Origin: a virus
IMG/VR virus record: IMGVR_UViG_3300019880_000002
Coordinates: 1-55,435 of that record
Length of the DNA: 55,435 nt
Direction: 5' to 3' (one strand)
Shown here: positions 1 through 8,457 of the stretch, one piece after another
Position numbering within the stretch: position 1 is the first letter of the stretch
How the letters are laid out: each line of letters starts with the position of its first letter
Translations under genes and position numbers: made by a program
The notes under the pieces: generated by a model
What the model was told of the DNA's origin: nothing
What the model saw: only the letters and a program-made list of their open reading frames with translations
The model's database searches: none

Positions 1-126
1 AGCCTTGAGGAACGGAACGATGAAGTTCCACACAGTTGTCACAACAGCTGATATGACATTCCAAGCAGCTGTCCACAATCCTACAATGCCCGCAACAGCC
101 CAACTGAATACGAACACAACAGACGT
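1..126. repeat. Terminal redundancy, left copy
   Basis: Bases 1-126 are identical to 55304-55429. The copies part at the next base: the left copy reads GTGACG and the right copy GTACG, a one-base deletion in the right copy. The left copy keeps the tape measure frame open, so the right end is probably an assembly error at the closure point. The repeat lies inside a coding region, which fits a circular or circularly permuted assembly better than a biological terminus. Confidence 0.95.
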
Positions 127-2478
127 GACGAACAAGTTGATGGATGCAAAGATCAAATTTATGATGGCAATGACGAACTGTCCGATGGAGCTGCCCCAGA
201 AGGTTTGCCATATGGTTGTAATGATAGCAGAGTAGCGACTGACCATCTCTACTATACCTGCCCAGATGCCTTGGAAGAAGCTAACAATGCCATTCCAAAT
301 GCCTACGAAGAATGCAGCAATGCTATTCCAGATGGCGACAGTATGTTCAGCTACCCAGCTCCAGCCCTTAGGAACGTTCACTACGAGCCAGTCGATCAAC
401 CACTTGATACCAACAACCAGTGCTACGATAGCGACGCCTACAGCTACGACAGCTGCAACGAAGGCTAGCATCGATAGGAGCACAGCACCAACGAATGCAC
501 CAGCTAGGATGACACCGACTACAACAGCTACCTTCATGAACTGCTTCACAAGCCATACCAGTGCACTGACGATCATGTCGATCGAACCCTTGTGTTCCTG
601 GTACTGCTTAGACAGCCATTCAATCGCGGGAGCGACTACGTGAGTAATGACCCAACCAACAGCTTGGAAGGCAGTCGCTAGAATCGACTTGATGAAGTTG
701 GCAACCTCTTTAAGAGCCGGAAGCATCTTCGAGATGAACAACTGGAACAGTTCTCGAACACTAGGCCCGACACGATTCTCCATGATGTCTGCAAGCTTAG
801 TCAACGCAGGACCCATATACTGATCCCATGCAGCCTTGACACCTTGTGCCGCAGGGACAACTACGTCGAGCCAGAACGACTTAAGAGCACTCGCCATGTC
901 GTGTAGAATGCCTCGGAAGGTAGCACTCTTCACCCAGGCAGTTACAAGTATTGCAGCGAATGCACCTAGCGCTGCAATAAGACCTACGACGACACCGATC
1001 ATCCAGAAGAAGGATGCACCAGCACCAATAATCGCAGCTGTGATACCTGCCAGCGCACCTAGAACGATAAGCACAGCGCCTGCAATGATCCCAAAGATGC
1101 TTACGATCAGAATACCAATTGCAATAACCTTCTGCATGCTAGGACTCAAGGCGTTGAAACCTTGCAGTAGCTTGTTCGCCCACTTCAATAGAACAATGAA
1201 GGCAGGCGTAACAGCATTGCCCATAGCTACCTGGAGGACTTTCCAGTTGTTACGTAGGAGCTGAGTTTGCGCAGCCATAGTACTAGCCATGGTGTTGTAT
1301 GCATTCTCGAATGCTCCATTAGCATTCTGCATGTCGTGCAAGAAGCCGATGTACTCATCGAGCTCACCTGGACGCAGCAATACTTGGTCTAGGAATCGCC
1401 GTGCTTGAATCGTTCCGCCAGCACCCTTGAAGATCTCAACCAGTGCCTTAACACGATCAGCATTCGGAAGTGCCAAGAGGTATGTCTGCAGGTTCTTAAG
1501 TGACTGCTCCATTGGCAACATGTTACCTGCTGCATCGCGAACCTTAATGCCTAGGTTCTCCATGCTAGTAACAGCCTTAGGATTCGACATAGCGTCGAGT
1601 GCTCGTGCAGCAGAAGAGGAAGCCATTGCAGCTGTAAGACCGTTACGAGTCAAGTACGCAAGCATGGCCGCGACAGTCTCAAAGCTCTGTCCAGCACGAG
1701 TCGCTGATGGAACAACTCGACCGAACACACTAGAGAAGTCTGCGTAGGTGCCAACACCCTTACGAACCAACTGGAACTGAATATCCAGCACGTCGTTAAC
1801 CTTCTCAAGCGGAATGTTGAACGCGTTGAGAATTGGAATCGTGCCTGAAGCTGCATCCTGAATAGACACCTGTCCAGCCACAGCTGTCTTAGCAAACGCA
1901 CCTAGCAGCATCTCGGCTTGCCCTAGGTTAGCGTTGGTCGAAGAGAGAATGTTATACAGTGCAGGCTGAATCTCTTCGAATGGTACAGCAATGTTTCTAG
2001 CGACCTTAAGACCTACCTGAGAGATCTCTTCCAGACTCGCCTTAAAGTTATCGACCTGGGTAGCTGTCAATGAAACTTGACGAGCGTACTCTTTAGCGAC
2101 ACTAATAGACTGACCCAGGAATACTAAACCAACAGCGCCCGCGATAGCTACACCAGAACCAACAGTGATTAGGGTAGCACTAACCGTATGCAAAGCATTG
2201 GCGTACCTAACAGCTTGACGATGAGCTCGTTCGAGTTCAGCCGCCTGCTGGTTAAGCTGACGTGCGATAAGCTTTTGTCCATCGATCTCGGCTCGGCTAG
2301 CTCCAGTAGCTGCAAGGTACGCAGCCCGCTCTGCAGCCAGCCCAGCACGATTTCGAAGGTTCTCAGCTTCCGCCAAGCGTCCGGCTCTGGTCAGCTCGCG
2401 ACCGAAACCTCGGATGACACGAGAGGCCTCGTCCCTTGCCTTAAGGACGAGGTAGAGGTTTCGTGTCGCGAGAGCCAT
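1..2478 (-). CDS. Tail tape measure protein (N-terminal part, continues at 55303)
   Basis: This frame is open from ATG 2478 to base 1 (826 codons) and continues in frame at 55303 down to a stop at 54635, giving a reconstructed protein of 1048 aa. It has the usual tape measure look: helical, Ala/Val rich, with hydrophobic stretches near residues 98-120, 445-500 and 650-690, and Trp-rich AWN-type motifs near 740-890. It should span the tail tube and set its length; at about 0.15 nm per residue that predicts a tail near 157 nm. The start lies directly after the chaperone T stop (2479-2481), a conserved gene order. It is split only by where the contig was opened. Confidence 0.93.
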   Translation of the reverse strand, partial: MALATRNLYLVLKARDEASRVIRGFGRELTRAGRLAEAENLRNRAGLAAERAAYLAATGASRAEIDGQKLIARQLNQQAAELERAHRQAVRYANALHTVSATLITVGSGVAIAGAVGLVFLGQSISVAKEYARQVSLTATQVDNFKASLEEISQVGLKVARNIAVPFEEIQPALYNILSSTNANLGQAEMLLGAFAKTAVAGQVSIQDAASGTIPILNAFNIPLEKVNDVLDIQFQLVRKGVGTYADFSSVFGRVVPSATRAGQSFETVAAMLAYLTRNGLTAAMASSSAARALDAMSNPKAVTSMENLGIKVRDAAGNMLPMEQSLKNLQTYLLALPNADRVKALVEIFKGAGGTIQARRFLDQVLLRPGELDEYIGFLHDMQNANGAFENAYNTMASTMAAQTQLLRNNWKVLQVAMGNAVTPAFIVLLKWANKLLQGFNALSPSMQKVIAIGILIVSIFGIIAGAVLIVLGALAGITAAIIGAGASFFWMIGVVVGLIAALGAFAAILVTAWVKSATFRGILHDMASALKSFWLDVVVPAAQGVKAAWDQYMGPALTKLADIMENRVGPSVRELFQLFISKMLPALKEVANFIKSILATAFQAVGWVITHVVAPAIEWLSKQYQEHKGSIDMIVSALVWLVKQFMKVAVVVGVILAGAFVGAVLLSMLAFVAAVVAVGVAIVALVVGIKWLIDWLVVNVPKGWSWVAEHTVAIWNSIAAFFVGIWNGIVSFFQGIWAGIVEMVSRYSAIITTIWQTFWGSSIGQFVIAIINLIFASINLFVTSVVFVFSWAVAGIVGLWTAAWNVISAVVTTVWNFIVPFLKA

Positions 2479-2715
2479 TTAAGCCGCCTTCTGCTTCGCC
2501 CTATCGAGTGCCGCCTTTTCGTTGTCAGCAATAAGGACTTGCTCGAATAGGAAAACGAAATATGCATCTTGGTCAAGAAGACCGCCAGCGCCTGGTAAGA
2601 CCTTCAGATTTTGACACATTCTCACCAAGCTAAGAATCTGACCTACTTCGTAGTCAGCTTCCCGATTCATGATGATTGATGCCCTGATCCGAAAGATGAG
2701 ATCAGGCTTGGTTAT
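2479..2715 (-). CDS. Tail assembly chaperone T extension (reached by -1 frameshift)
   Basis: This 78-codon extension has no need for its own start. Slippage by -1 at the heptamer 2721-2715 carries ribosomes from the G frame into it and yields a G-T fusion of about 225 aa. It is acidic and helical. G and GT proteins coat the tape measure during tail assembly in siphoviruses (family knowledge). The position between tail tube and tape measure, and the stop abutting the tape measure ATG, are diagnostic. An internal ATG at 2670 exists but is probably not the main start. Confidence 0.85.
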   Translation of the reverse strand: MTKPDLIFRIRASIIMNREADYEVGQILSLVRMCQNLKVLPGAGGLLDQDAYFVFLFEQVLIADNEKAALDRAKQKAA

Positions 2716-3155
2716 TTTCCCAACTCATCCTTAAGCGAAGTCTTTGCCTCACGCTCGAAGTCGTTCATGTCGCCAATGAGTGTGGAAATCTCATCGCCAA
2801 CACGAGGGTCGAGATTCTGCACGTCAGCTGGCTTGCGAAAGTCGAGTGGACGCTCACCCTTCGACTCGTCGTTCTCATCGATGAGTCCCGTCAAGTTGTG
2901 ATCAACAATACACTTGGCAAACTCTGCCAACGTAACGAACTCATTGATCAGGGACACTTCAGCATCGACGTTCCGCGAACCTTCTTTGGAGCTATCCATC
3001 GCGAAGCGCATCTTCATCGCTTCGGCATCCTTATGGAGTTTCTCTCCATAAGCCAAACGACGGAGCTCGACCCAACCACCTGCATCCCCGTTTACACCAG
3101 GAAGCGTAGTCAGTTCGAATCGCTCCGTCGTCTTTACAACTGTAGCCCTTGCCAT
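2712..3155 (-). CDS. Tail assembly chaperone G
   Basis: This 147-aa protein starts at ATG 3155 behind GGAGGGTGAAGAGA. Upstream in-frame starts exist but lack a ribosome-binding site. It ends in the slippery sequence just before its TAA (2714-2712). By gene order and the frameshift it is the shorter tail chaperone, made in excess over the GT fusion. The N-terminal half is rich in beta-type residues and the C-terminal half is acidic and helical. No enzyme motif is visible. Confidence 0.85.
   Translation of the reverse strand: MARATVVKTTERFELTTLPGVNGDAGGWVELRRLAYGEKLHKDAEAMKMRFAMDSSKEGSRNVDAEVSLINEFVTLAEFAKCIVDHNLTGLIDENDESKGERPLDFRKPADVQNLDPRVGDEISTLIGDMNDFEREAKTSLKDELGK
2715..2721 (-). other. 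Programmed -1 ribosomal frameshift site
   Basis: Read on the minus strand, the last G codons contain the heptamer G GGA AAA directly followed by the stop TAA. This is a classical X XXY YYZ slippery site. After slippage the frame reads ATA ACC AAG and stays open to 2479, joining the T extension. It occurs exactly where tail chaperone frameshifting is expected. Confidence 0.88.
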
Positions 3156-3205
3156 TCTCTTCACCCTCCGATATGACGTGGTCAGCCGGTCCGTGTGTTT
3201 GTAAG

Positions 3206-3339
3206 CCCACAGGGCGGCTTTAAGTAATGCAAGTCTCAACCTAAGAGACCTTTGTTAGACAAACCTGCTGGTGTTTGTATCTAGAGTGTAGATTCATTTA
3301 GTCTCTTGTGGTATCTCTATGGTCTTATTAACGTCTCTT
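3206..3339. repeat. Intergenic hairpin element (AAGAGAC family, copy 1) with CCCTGTGGG box
   Basis: AAGAGAC at 3243-3249 can pair with GTCTCTT at 3301-3307 or 3333-3339, with inner TTAGACAAAC and GTTTGTATCTA also able to pair. The same arrangement recurs near 19.5, 30.5 and 47.8 kb. A palindromic CCCACAGGGC box lies beside it at 3206-3215. It sits between the small membrane gene and the tail chaperones and overlaps the 3' end of the former. Confidence 0.5.
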
Positions 3340-3593
3340 ATGATTGCTAGGCTTTGATCAATTGGGACATCGATCTGGTGTGCCCGCAGAGCTTCAATGA
3401 GTGCGACTTGGTACCGCAGGGAGTCTGTACGCTGTTGGTTAACGAGCGTATGCACTTGCTCAACTTGTTCGTGTGTCTTCCTGCTTTGCCGTAAGATTGG
3501 AATCAGAACAGTAATAGCCGTCACCAAGCCACCTAGTGCTATAAGCACGGTTGCGCTGGCTGTGATGATCCCTGCTACTGTTGAGTCTGGCAT
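3294..3593 (-). CDS. Small membrane protein of the tail module
   Basis: This 99-aa protein starts at ATG 3593, one base from the upstream tail tube stop, with AGGAG about 14 bases upstream, so translation may be coupled. One strong membrane segment lies at about residues 7-33 (Val/Ile/Leu/Ala rich). It is followed by a charged, Gln-rich, probably coiled-coil region and an acidic tail. I do not recognise a family. A single-pass membrane protein inside the tail module could be a holin-like or anti-holin factor, but this is a guess. A longer in-frame start (3650) would add an Arg-rich stretch overlapping the upstream gene and is less likely. Confidence 0.7.
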   Translation of the reverse strand: MPDSTVAGIITASATVLIALGGLVTAITVLIPILRQSRKTHEQVEQVHTLVNQQRTDSLRYQVALIEALRAHQIDVPIDQSLAIIRDVNKTIEIPQETK

Positions 3594-3594
3594 A

Positions 3595-4857
3595 TTAGGA
3601 AACGTTCTCCTGCGTCTTGATCGTGATCGTGTACGAGTTGCCCGCACCATCGATTGCCATCTGGTACGCGATGCTTCCTCGGATCAGATCACCTTCACCA
3701 CTCAAGCCCAGCTCGTAAGTGTCCTTGACAGTCACCGGAGTCAGAAGAGCAATAGAGTTGTTCGCACCCTTGGAAGCTGTGAGCGTAACCGTCTGGGACG
3801 TCAGTGCCTTGAAGGCATCGAAGTCCGTTCGATCGACGAAGTCCCGCTCCGCCGTAAGGCTCATTGAACGCTCACCGAACTTGATGAACTGAGCCCCGCG
3901 TCCAGTGTTCTTGAGACGGTACTGAGGCTCGGCATTGTCTTCGCAGGTCCACTCGAAGGAGTCAACATCGAAGACAGCCGTGGCGGTCGGGATCTCCATG
4001 CTGTACTGACCGGCACCGAACGGTACGGACGTAGTGAACGAAGGCACAGGAAGTGACTGCGAAGCTTCGTCACGACCGACGATGCCTACCGTCAGCATGA
4101 GCATGCCATCTGTGATGGTAAACTTAAAGCTCCCGACAACGCATCCAACGAATCCGAACACGGCACCATTGCGTTCGATCGTCACGCTCAGTGTGCGCTG
4201 TGGGACTGCCGCAGGTGTAGGCGTGCACACGTAGGTGAAGTTGGTAGGTCCACCAGACTTGACGATTGCAGTTCGCGAAGCGTACAGCCAATGGATGACG
4301 ACGTCTTCCAACGCCTCCATCTCGATGTCACCTTCAACGTGTACGTCACCAGCAACAGCTCCGACGATGTCTGCCGTCTTACGAATCGGACGACGCCAGT
4401 TCGTTGCCTGCTGGAACTGAAGCGACTCGGAGTTGATCGGGAAGAACTTCCCAGGTGCTACGTACACGCCACCATTGCTGGCTGTGTTCACCAATGGGAA
4501 AGCTCCCGCAGGTGCTCCGACTGCTGCATCATTGAACGTTGTAACTGCGCCGACAGTCGTAAGCAAGAGCTCAGAGCCTGTAGCACCAGCAGCAGCTGTC
4601 CGATAAATCTTGTAGCCAGTAGCACCTGATACTGCAGCCCAGAGAAGGGTAAGTGTAAGGTTACCGGCTGAGGTTGTTCCGGTGAGCTCGTTCGAAATCG
4701 TCGTCTCACCGAAGGTGTTGATCGCCGTGATGTAGTACTTGTACGTTCCAGCGGTAAGAGCACCGCCGGCAACAGGTGTAGCAGAAGTGGCAACAGGCGG
4801 CAGCAATACCTCGGCGGCAAGGCCACACTGTCCACTAGCACCAATGCCCGGTGGCAT
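3595..4857 (-). CDS. Major tail tube protein with N-terminal Ig/FN3-like domain
   Basis: This 420-aa protein sits between the head-tail connectors and the tail chaperones, the position of the major tail tube protein. Residues about 20-110 look like a fibronectin-III/Ig-type beta domain (TYKYYITAINTFGE, then a GYKIYR strand). The rest is a beta-rich tube fold with a C-terminal Thr-rich strand. A similar FN3-like unit occurs in the protein at 18409-18942. Added Ig-like domains on tail tubes are common in siphoviruses and are thought to aid adsorption. Confidence 0.82.
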   Translation of the reverse strand: MPPGIGASGQCGLAAEVLLPPVATSATPVAGGALTAGTYKYYITAINTFGETTISNELTGTTSAGNLTLTLLWAAVSGATGYKIYRTAAAGATGSELLLTTVGAVTTFNDAAVGAPAGAFPLVNTASNGGVYVAPGKFFPINSESLQFQQATNWRRPIRKTADIVGAVAGDVHVEGDIEMEALEDVVIHWLYASRTAIVKSGGPTNFTYVCTPTPAAVPQRTLSVTIERNGAVFGFVGCVVGSFKFTITDGMLMLTVGIVGRDEASQSLPVPSFTTSVPFGAGQYSMEIPTATAVFDVDSFEWTCEDNAEPQYRLKNTGRGAQFIKFGERSMSLTAERDFVDRTDFDAFKALTSQTVTLTASKGANNSIALLTPVTVKDTYELGLSGEGDLIRGSIAYQMAIDGAGNSYTITIKTQENVS

Positions 4858-5085
4858 TTAGACCTCCTCTGTTTCGGTCGCGTCCTGCTCCTCGATGACC
4901 CGAGCAGTAAGTACAACGGACGGCGCGAAGTTGCCCTTGCCGATCTTGTACCCATTGATCTTCTCGAACAGCTCGAGAGTGTGTGCGCTTAGCACCTTGG
5001 TCTCACCAGCGACGAACTCGCCGACCGTCGGAATCTGGCAAGGGTACTCTGACCTCACCTCGAACTGTATACTCACTGCAGTCAT
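4858..5085 (-). CDS. Hypothetical protein between tail terminator and tail tube
   Basis: This 75-aa protein starts at ATG 5085, after AAGGAGTACC. It is mainly beta-type with an acidic tail ending EEQDATETEEV. Its stop abuts the ATG of the tail tube gene, so the pair is translationally coupled. I do not recognise the family. The place in the order suggests a tail or neck accessory protein. Confidence 0.75.
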   Translation of the reverse strand: MTAVSIQFEVRSEYPCQIPTVGEFVAGETKVLSAHTLELFEKINGYKIGKGNFAPSVVLTARVIEEQDATETEEV

Positions 5086-5098
5086 GGTACTCCTTGTC

Positions 5099-5572
5099 TC
5101 ATGCTACCGGCAGCGACGTTTTGTTCTTGCCGTACCAAGTCAGTCGAGCCGACCTGTACAACGTTTCCCTCTTGTACGTGTATCCTGATTCGTTGTTACG
5201 AACGAAGCCATGAATCACGTTTGGTGTTACTCCACCATTTGTGAGTTGCAAGTCTTGGTGTACCAGCATCTCGATGTCGTATGCGATCTGGTCGCACTCT
5301 AGTCGAGTCAGCTGATTCTCCTGTACTTTATTATGGTAGACCAAGATATAAATCTCGAACTCGTTTTGTGTCATGCTAGGTGCGCCGTCGAGCTGGCGTG
5401 TCTTATCACCAGGCTCCACACAAACCGACGGAGTAGCAGGAATTCGATCTTGGTCGCCATAAAAGACATCAACTACAGGAACTCGAAACGTAGCTTTAGC
5501 TGCATCGATCTTAGCAACCAGGAGTTGCGCAATGACTGATATGTCTGACGTGTAAGGATATGGACCTGTCAT
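5099..5572 (-). CDS. Tail terminator / tail completion-like protein
   Basis: About 157 aa from ATG 5572, overlapping the end of the upstream gene by four bases. An in-frame TTG at 5584 would add four residues. Length, mixed alpha/beta pattern and location (after the gpG-like completion protein, before the tail tube) fit a tail terminator of the lambda gpU type. That family caps the tube and joins it to the head. The assignment rests mainly on synteny. Confidence 0.65.
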   Translation of the reverse strand: MTGPYPYTSDISVIAQLLVAKIDAAKATFRVPVVDVFYGDQDRIPATPSVCVEPGDKTRQLDGAPSMTQNEFEIYILVYHNKVQENQLTRLECDQIAYDIEMLVHQDLQLTNGGVTPNVIHGFVRNNESGYTYKRETLYRSARLTWYGKNKTSLPVA

Positions 5573-6258
5573 CCGAGGTTCCAACTCCTTCCGACTTGAT
5601 CAGCTCGATCTTCCATCCAGTCAATGAAGATCTCCTGGATCTCTTCGATGTCCGAGACTTGGAATAGAGCGAACTCTCGTGCAGGGATCACAATCTTGCT
5701 TTGCTTCTTAGCTGGAGTTGCGCCGAGGAACAACTCCATAGCACGATCCTGAATTTCCTGAGCAGTCGCTCGAGGTCCAAGTTGCTTACGTGCAATCTGT
5801 CCAATGCTGCCGTAGCCTTCCTGGTGGATGTTTCCATACCAGACTGCGGAAGGTAGTGCACGGATAGAAGCTGACGTTTGTCCGATAGTCCAGACGGAGA
5901 AGCTACTCGCTACAGCTCGCAGGGCACCAGTACGTATAAGGATAGGCCGAGAACTACCTCGGACCTTAACTGTGTACGATGCTAGTGGTTCCCAAGGTTC
6001 GGGCCTACCACCCTGCTCGAAGTTCTTACGAATGGATGGCATCATCACAAGTCGGATTGCCTTCTCAAGAGGCACTCTGTACGACCTGATATCAATGCCG
6101 AGTCGGTCGATATCCTTCGCGACGATACCCAGCGAAGGATGGAATGACCAACCAGCGTAGAGAACTCGATCGAACCGAACTCCACCATAAATGGATCGCT
6201 TGATATCCGACAAGCGCAGTGGGGAGTTTAAGATAGGTTCGCGAGGAAGATCAGCCAT
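5569..6258 (-). CDS. Mu gpG-like tail completion / virion morphogenesis protein
   Basis: 229 aa. The middle holds the pattern of the phage virion morphogenesis (Mu gpG / HK97 gp10-like) family: IRKNFEQGGRPEPWEPLAS, then TGALRAVASS and a Trp-Tyr-containing motif near residues 140-150. Proteins of this family sit at the neck or tail completion step. It starts at ATG 6258, ten bases after the preceding connector gene, with GGAGGGTG upstream. Confidence 0.75.
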   Translation of the reverse strand: MADLPREPILNSPLRLSDIKRSIYGGVRFDRVLYAGWSFHPSLGIVAKDIDRLGIDIRSYRVPLEKAIRLVMMPSIRKNFEQGGRPEPWEPLASYTVKVRGSSRPILIRTGALRAVASSFSVWTIGQTSASIRALPSAVWYGNIHQEGYGSIGQIARKQLGPRATAQEIQDRAMELFLGATPAKKQSKIVIPAREFALFQVSDIEEIQEIFIDWMEDRADQVGRSWNLG

Positions 6259-6268
6259 ACACCCTCCT

Positions 6269-6718
6269 CTAGAAGCGCATTCCCATCGAGAATGCGGCTG
6301 GACCTAGGGAAGGATCTTCCAACGTAGGCTCCATGGCAGAGGAGGCATCCGTTGGGTAGAACACAGGGGAACCGGAAATGTCCACGATCCCTGGAAGCTC
6401 AATAGTACCGGCGAGCAAACCTGCGATGAGGTTGTTTGCGTTTTCCTTCAGCCGGTCAGCGTAGTTGTTTCCAACCTCGATGTCCTCGGAGTACTGCTTG
6501 TCATACAACCAAGCTATGTACAGCTTCGAGATGATGGTGCGCACGAGCTTGGGAGTTGTGAGTGTGTCGACCCAAGTATCGGAAGTGTCAGTAATGCTTC
6601 CGAGCTGAACAACTACCTCTTCCTCGATATGCTCGAGAAGGGGTAGGTCGAGGGAGGCGATAGTCAGCTTCGTGCCTTCGGCCCATGCTTGCGCTTCCGC
6701 AATGCTGATCCTAGACAT
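6269..6718 (-). CDS. Head-tail adaptor (DUF1320-like)
   Basis: 149 aa, helical in the first two thirds, with a Gly/Pro-rich C-terminus. It follows the capsid genes and precedes the gpG-like protein, the place of the head-tail adaptor (HK97 gp6 / SPP1 gp15 type). The helical pattern with a KLYIAWLYDKQYSED stretch resembles Mu-type gp36/DUF1320 connectors. No catalytic motif is visible. The assignment is by position and general shape. Confidence 0.6.
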   Translation of the reverse strand: MSRISIAEAQAWAEGTKLTIASLDLPLLEHIEEEVVVQLGSITDTSDTWVDTLTTPKLVRTIISKLYIAWLYDKQYSEDIEVGNNYADRLKENANNLIAGLLAGTIELPGIVDISGSPVFYPTDASSAMEPTLEDPSLGPAAFSMGMRF

Positions 6719-6753
6719 ATCGCCACCCTCCCTACAACCTGTTACTTACTTGG

Positions 6754-7041
6754 TTACGGCTCGACCGGAGGTTCAACCGGCTCAGCAGAGGCCGCCTCGA
6801 CCTCGGCGTCGAGCTCAGTGTTCTTAGCGATCAGGTCGTCAACGGCAGTGAGCGCCGCGGAGGTATCGCCGGCCGCGATGAGACGACGTACGTCCTTGAG
6901 CAGCTCGACCTGTCCAGTCTGGAGGTCTGCAAGCTTCGCAAGCAGATCGGCCATGTTAGCCATGAACTGTTCTCCTTCTTGTATGAGGGACGTGAAACTC
7001 TGAATACTTTCGTAGAGCTTCAGAATTGCCGGATCAGTCAT
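6754..7041 (-). CDS. Small helical head-region protein
   Basis: 95 aa, almost entirely alpha-helical by composition (Leu/Ala/Glu/Lys periodicity, LLAKLADLQTGQVELLKDVRRL), likely a coiled coil. The acidic tail ends in Pro-Val-Glu-Pro repeats. Its start follows the upstream stop by two bases. The family is not recognised. It could be a small structural or scaffold-like factor of the head-neck region. Confidence 0.72.
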   Translation of the reverse strand: MTDPAILKLYESIQSFTSLIQEGEQFMANMADLLAKLADLQTGQVELLKDVRRLIAAGDTSAALTAVDDLIAKNTELDAEVEAASAEPVEPPVEP

Positions 7042-7043
7042 GA

Positions 7044-7433
7044 TTACTTCGCAGGAGGTGTCGTTGCCTTCTTAGGAGCCGGAGTTTCTTCCTTCTTCTC
7101 CGATTCCTTGACTTCGATGATCTCACCAGTCACCGTGTCACGAACGACCTCAGCATCGCCTGCAGGGCTCTCGCCCTCCGGCACAGCGTTCTCAGCATTG
7201 GTCTTGTCTGCACGAAGCTTGGAAAGTTCCAGCTCGAGGTCCGCGATCTTCTTATCGCGCTCATCCGGCTTCTCGTCGTCCGGATCACGCTCGGTCAGGA
7301 CTCCAGCTTCCCAAAGCGCGACCATCGCTTCCTTGGAGAGGCCCTCGACTACGTCACCGGGCTGGAAGACCTTGTCCTCATTCGGAGCATCGCCGTGAAC
7401 GATCTTGCTCGTTGCAAAGTACTGCTTCGCCAT
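7044..7433 (-). CDS. Head-region protein with N-terminal beta domain and coiled coil
   Basis: 129 aa. Residues 1-50 form a compact domain (FQPGDVVEGLSKEAMVALWEAG) of the kind often seen just after phage major capsid genes. Residues 60-80 look like a short coiled coil, and the C-terminus is low-complexity Lys/Glu/Pro/Ala. It starts 14 bases after the capsid stop behind GGGGAGGTGTAAG. The function is unknown; a neck or capsid accessory role is inferred from position. Confidence 0.72.
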   Translation of the reverse strand: MAKQYFATSKIVHGDAPNEDKVFQPGDVVEGLSKEAMVALWEAGVLTERDPDDEKPDERDKKIADLELELSKLRADKTNAENAVPEGESPAGDAEVVRDTVTGEIIEVKESEKKEETPAPKKATTPPAK

Positions 7434-7446
7434 CTTACACCTCCCC

Positions 7447-8439
7447 TTACGCTACAGCGGTCTTGATCAGGTAGCCGGCAATGGCCTTACCAGCATCGGC
7501 GGTGCCCGGGTCGCCCTGAGCAACCAGCTTGAGGTCGTAGTAACGGCAAACCCGAACCAGATCGGACTTCCGCTTCTCCTCACGCCAGCGATCCACGTAC
7601 TGCATCGAGCCACCCGGGTTGCCGGACCAGCCGAACTCGTACCCGAAGGCAGGAACCTTCAGGCCAGCACGCTCTGGTACCCATGCCAGGATGATGTCCT
7701 TGCCCCAGAGGTAACCGAGCGACGCCGGTTGACCCAGAAGAGCATTGTCGATGCCAACGCCTGGGATGATAACCTCACCCAGACCAATCACCGCGGCGAT
7801 CAGCTCGGACGAAACGATGCCTCGCTCCGAGTACTTGATGCGCTCGATGAAGTCGGGGTGATCCTCCAGGATAGTCATGACCTGGTAGGGAATCACCGCC
7901 TTGTTTGGCTCCATGAAGATGCGAGCGTGTACAGCCGACTTGCCCGTACGGAGCACCGAGATCGGATCCGAGTTGACATAGTCGTTGAACTGTGAGGTAC
8001 CAGACAGCGTCACCGTGTTGGTCGAGGCGTAGTTGGCAGCAGTCGTGGCGAGGTCCTTCATGGCCTTCTCGCGACCGAGCCACACCTTGGACGTGACGAG
8101 CTCAGTGCCATCGCGATCCGGAGACAACGGACTGTCGGCGTTCCACCGCTCTTCGTCAGTCACCGGAATCTGAAGCGAGTGCTCCTGTGCGTAGTACGTA
8201 TCGGTCGAAAGCGCGAAGCCAGGAATCTCATTGGCTTCCGTTCCCGGCGCACGAACGTCGTTCTGAACGCTCCAGCCTTCACGGCCGAAGACGTAGTACT
8301 TGTCAGACTGCTTACGGACAGGAACGACGGGGAAAAGACGTTCTCCCACGAGACCGTTGTTTGGCCATGCCACACTGATGTTCGTAAGAATCTGATCGAT
8401 GTGAACGTTGACCGAACCTGTCGGGTTGTAAACTGGCAC
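7447..8439 (-). CDS. Major capsid protein
   Basis: 330 aa, encoded after the protease-scaffold and decoration genes, as expected for the HK97-fold coat protein. The sequence has features of coat proteins of this size: an N-terminal arm with VGERLFPVVPV, a long central helix region, EPNKAVIPYQVMTILEDHPDF in the middle, and a C-terminal segment RVCRYYDLKLVA before the final beta strands. It starts at ATG 8439 with GAAGGGAGGGAAG upstream. It should form the capsid shell. Confidence 0.88.
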   Translation of the reverse strand: MPVYNPTGSVNVHIDQILTNISVAWPNNGLVGERLFPVVPVRKQSDKYYVFGREGWSVQNDVRAPGTEANEIPGFALSTDTYYAQEHSLQIPVTDEERWNADSPLSPDRDGTELVTSKVWLGREKAMKDLATTAANYASTNTVTLSGTSQFNDYVNSDPISVLRTGKSAVHARIFMEPNKAVIPYQVMTILEDHPDFIERIKYSERGIVSSELIAAVIGLGEVIIPGVGIDNALLGQPASLGYLWGKDIILAWVPERAGLKVPAFGYEFGWSGNPGGSMQYVDRWREEKRKSDLVRVCRYYDLKLVAQGDPGTADAGKAIAGYLIKTAVA

Positions 8440-8457
8440 TTCTTCCCTCCCTTCAGG

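Noticed and set aside
4488-4955. 155-codon frame overlapping the tail tube gene
   Set aside because: Arg/Ser/Leu-rich shadow of the real gene, without a ribosome-binding site.
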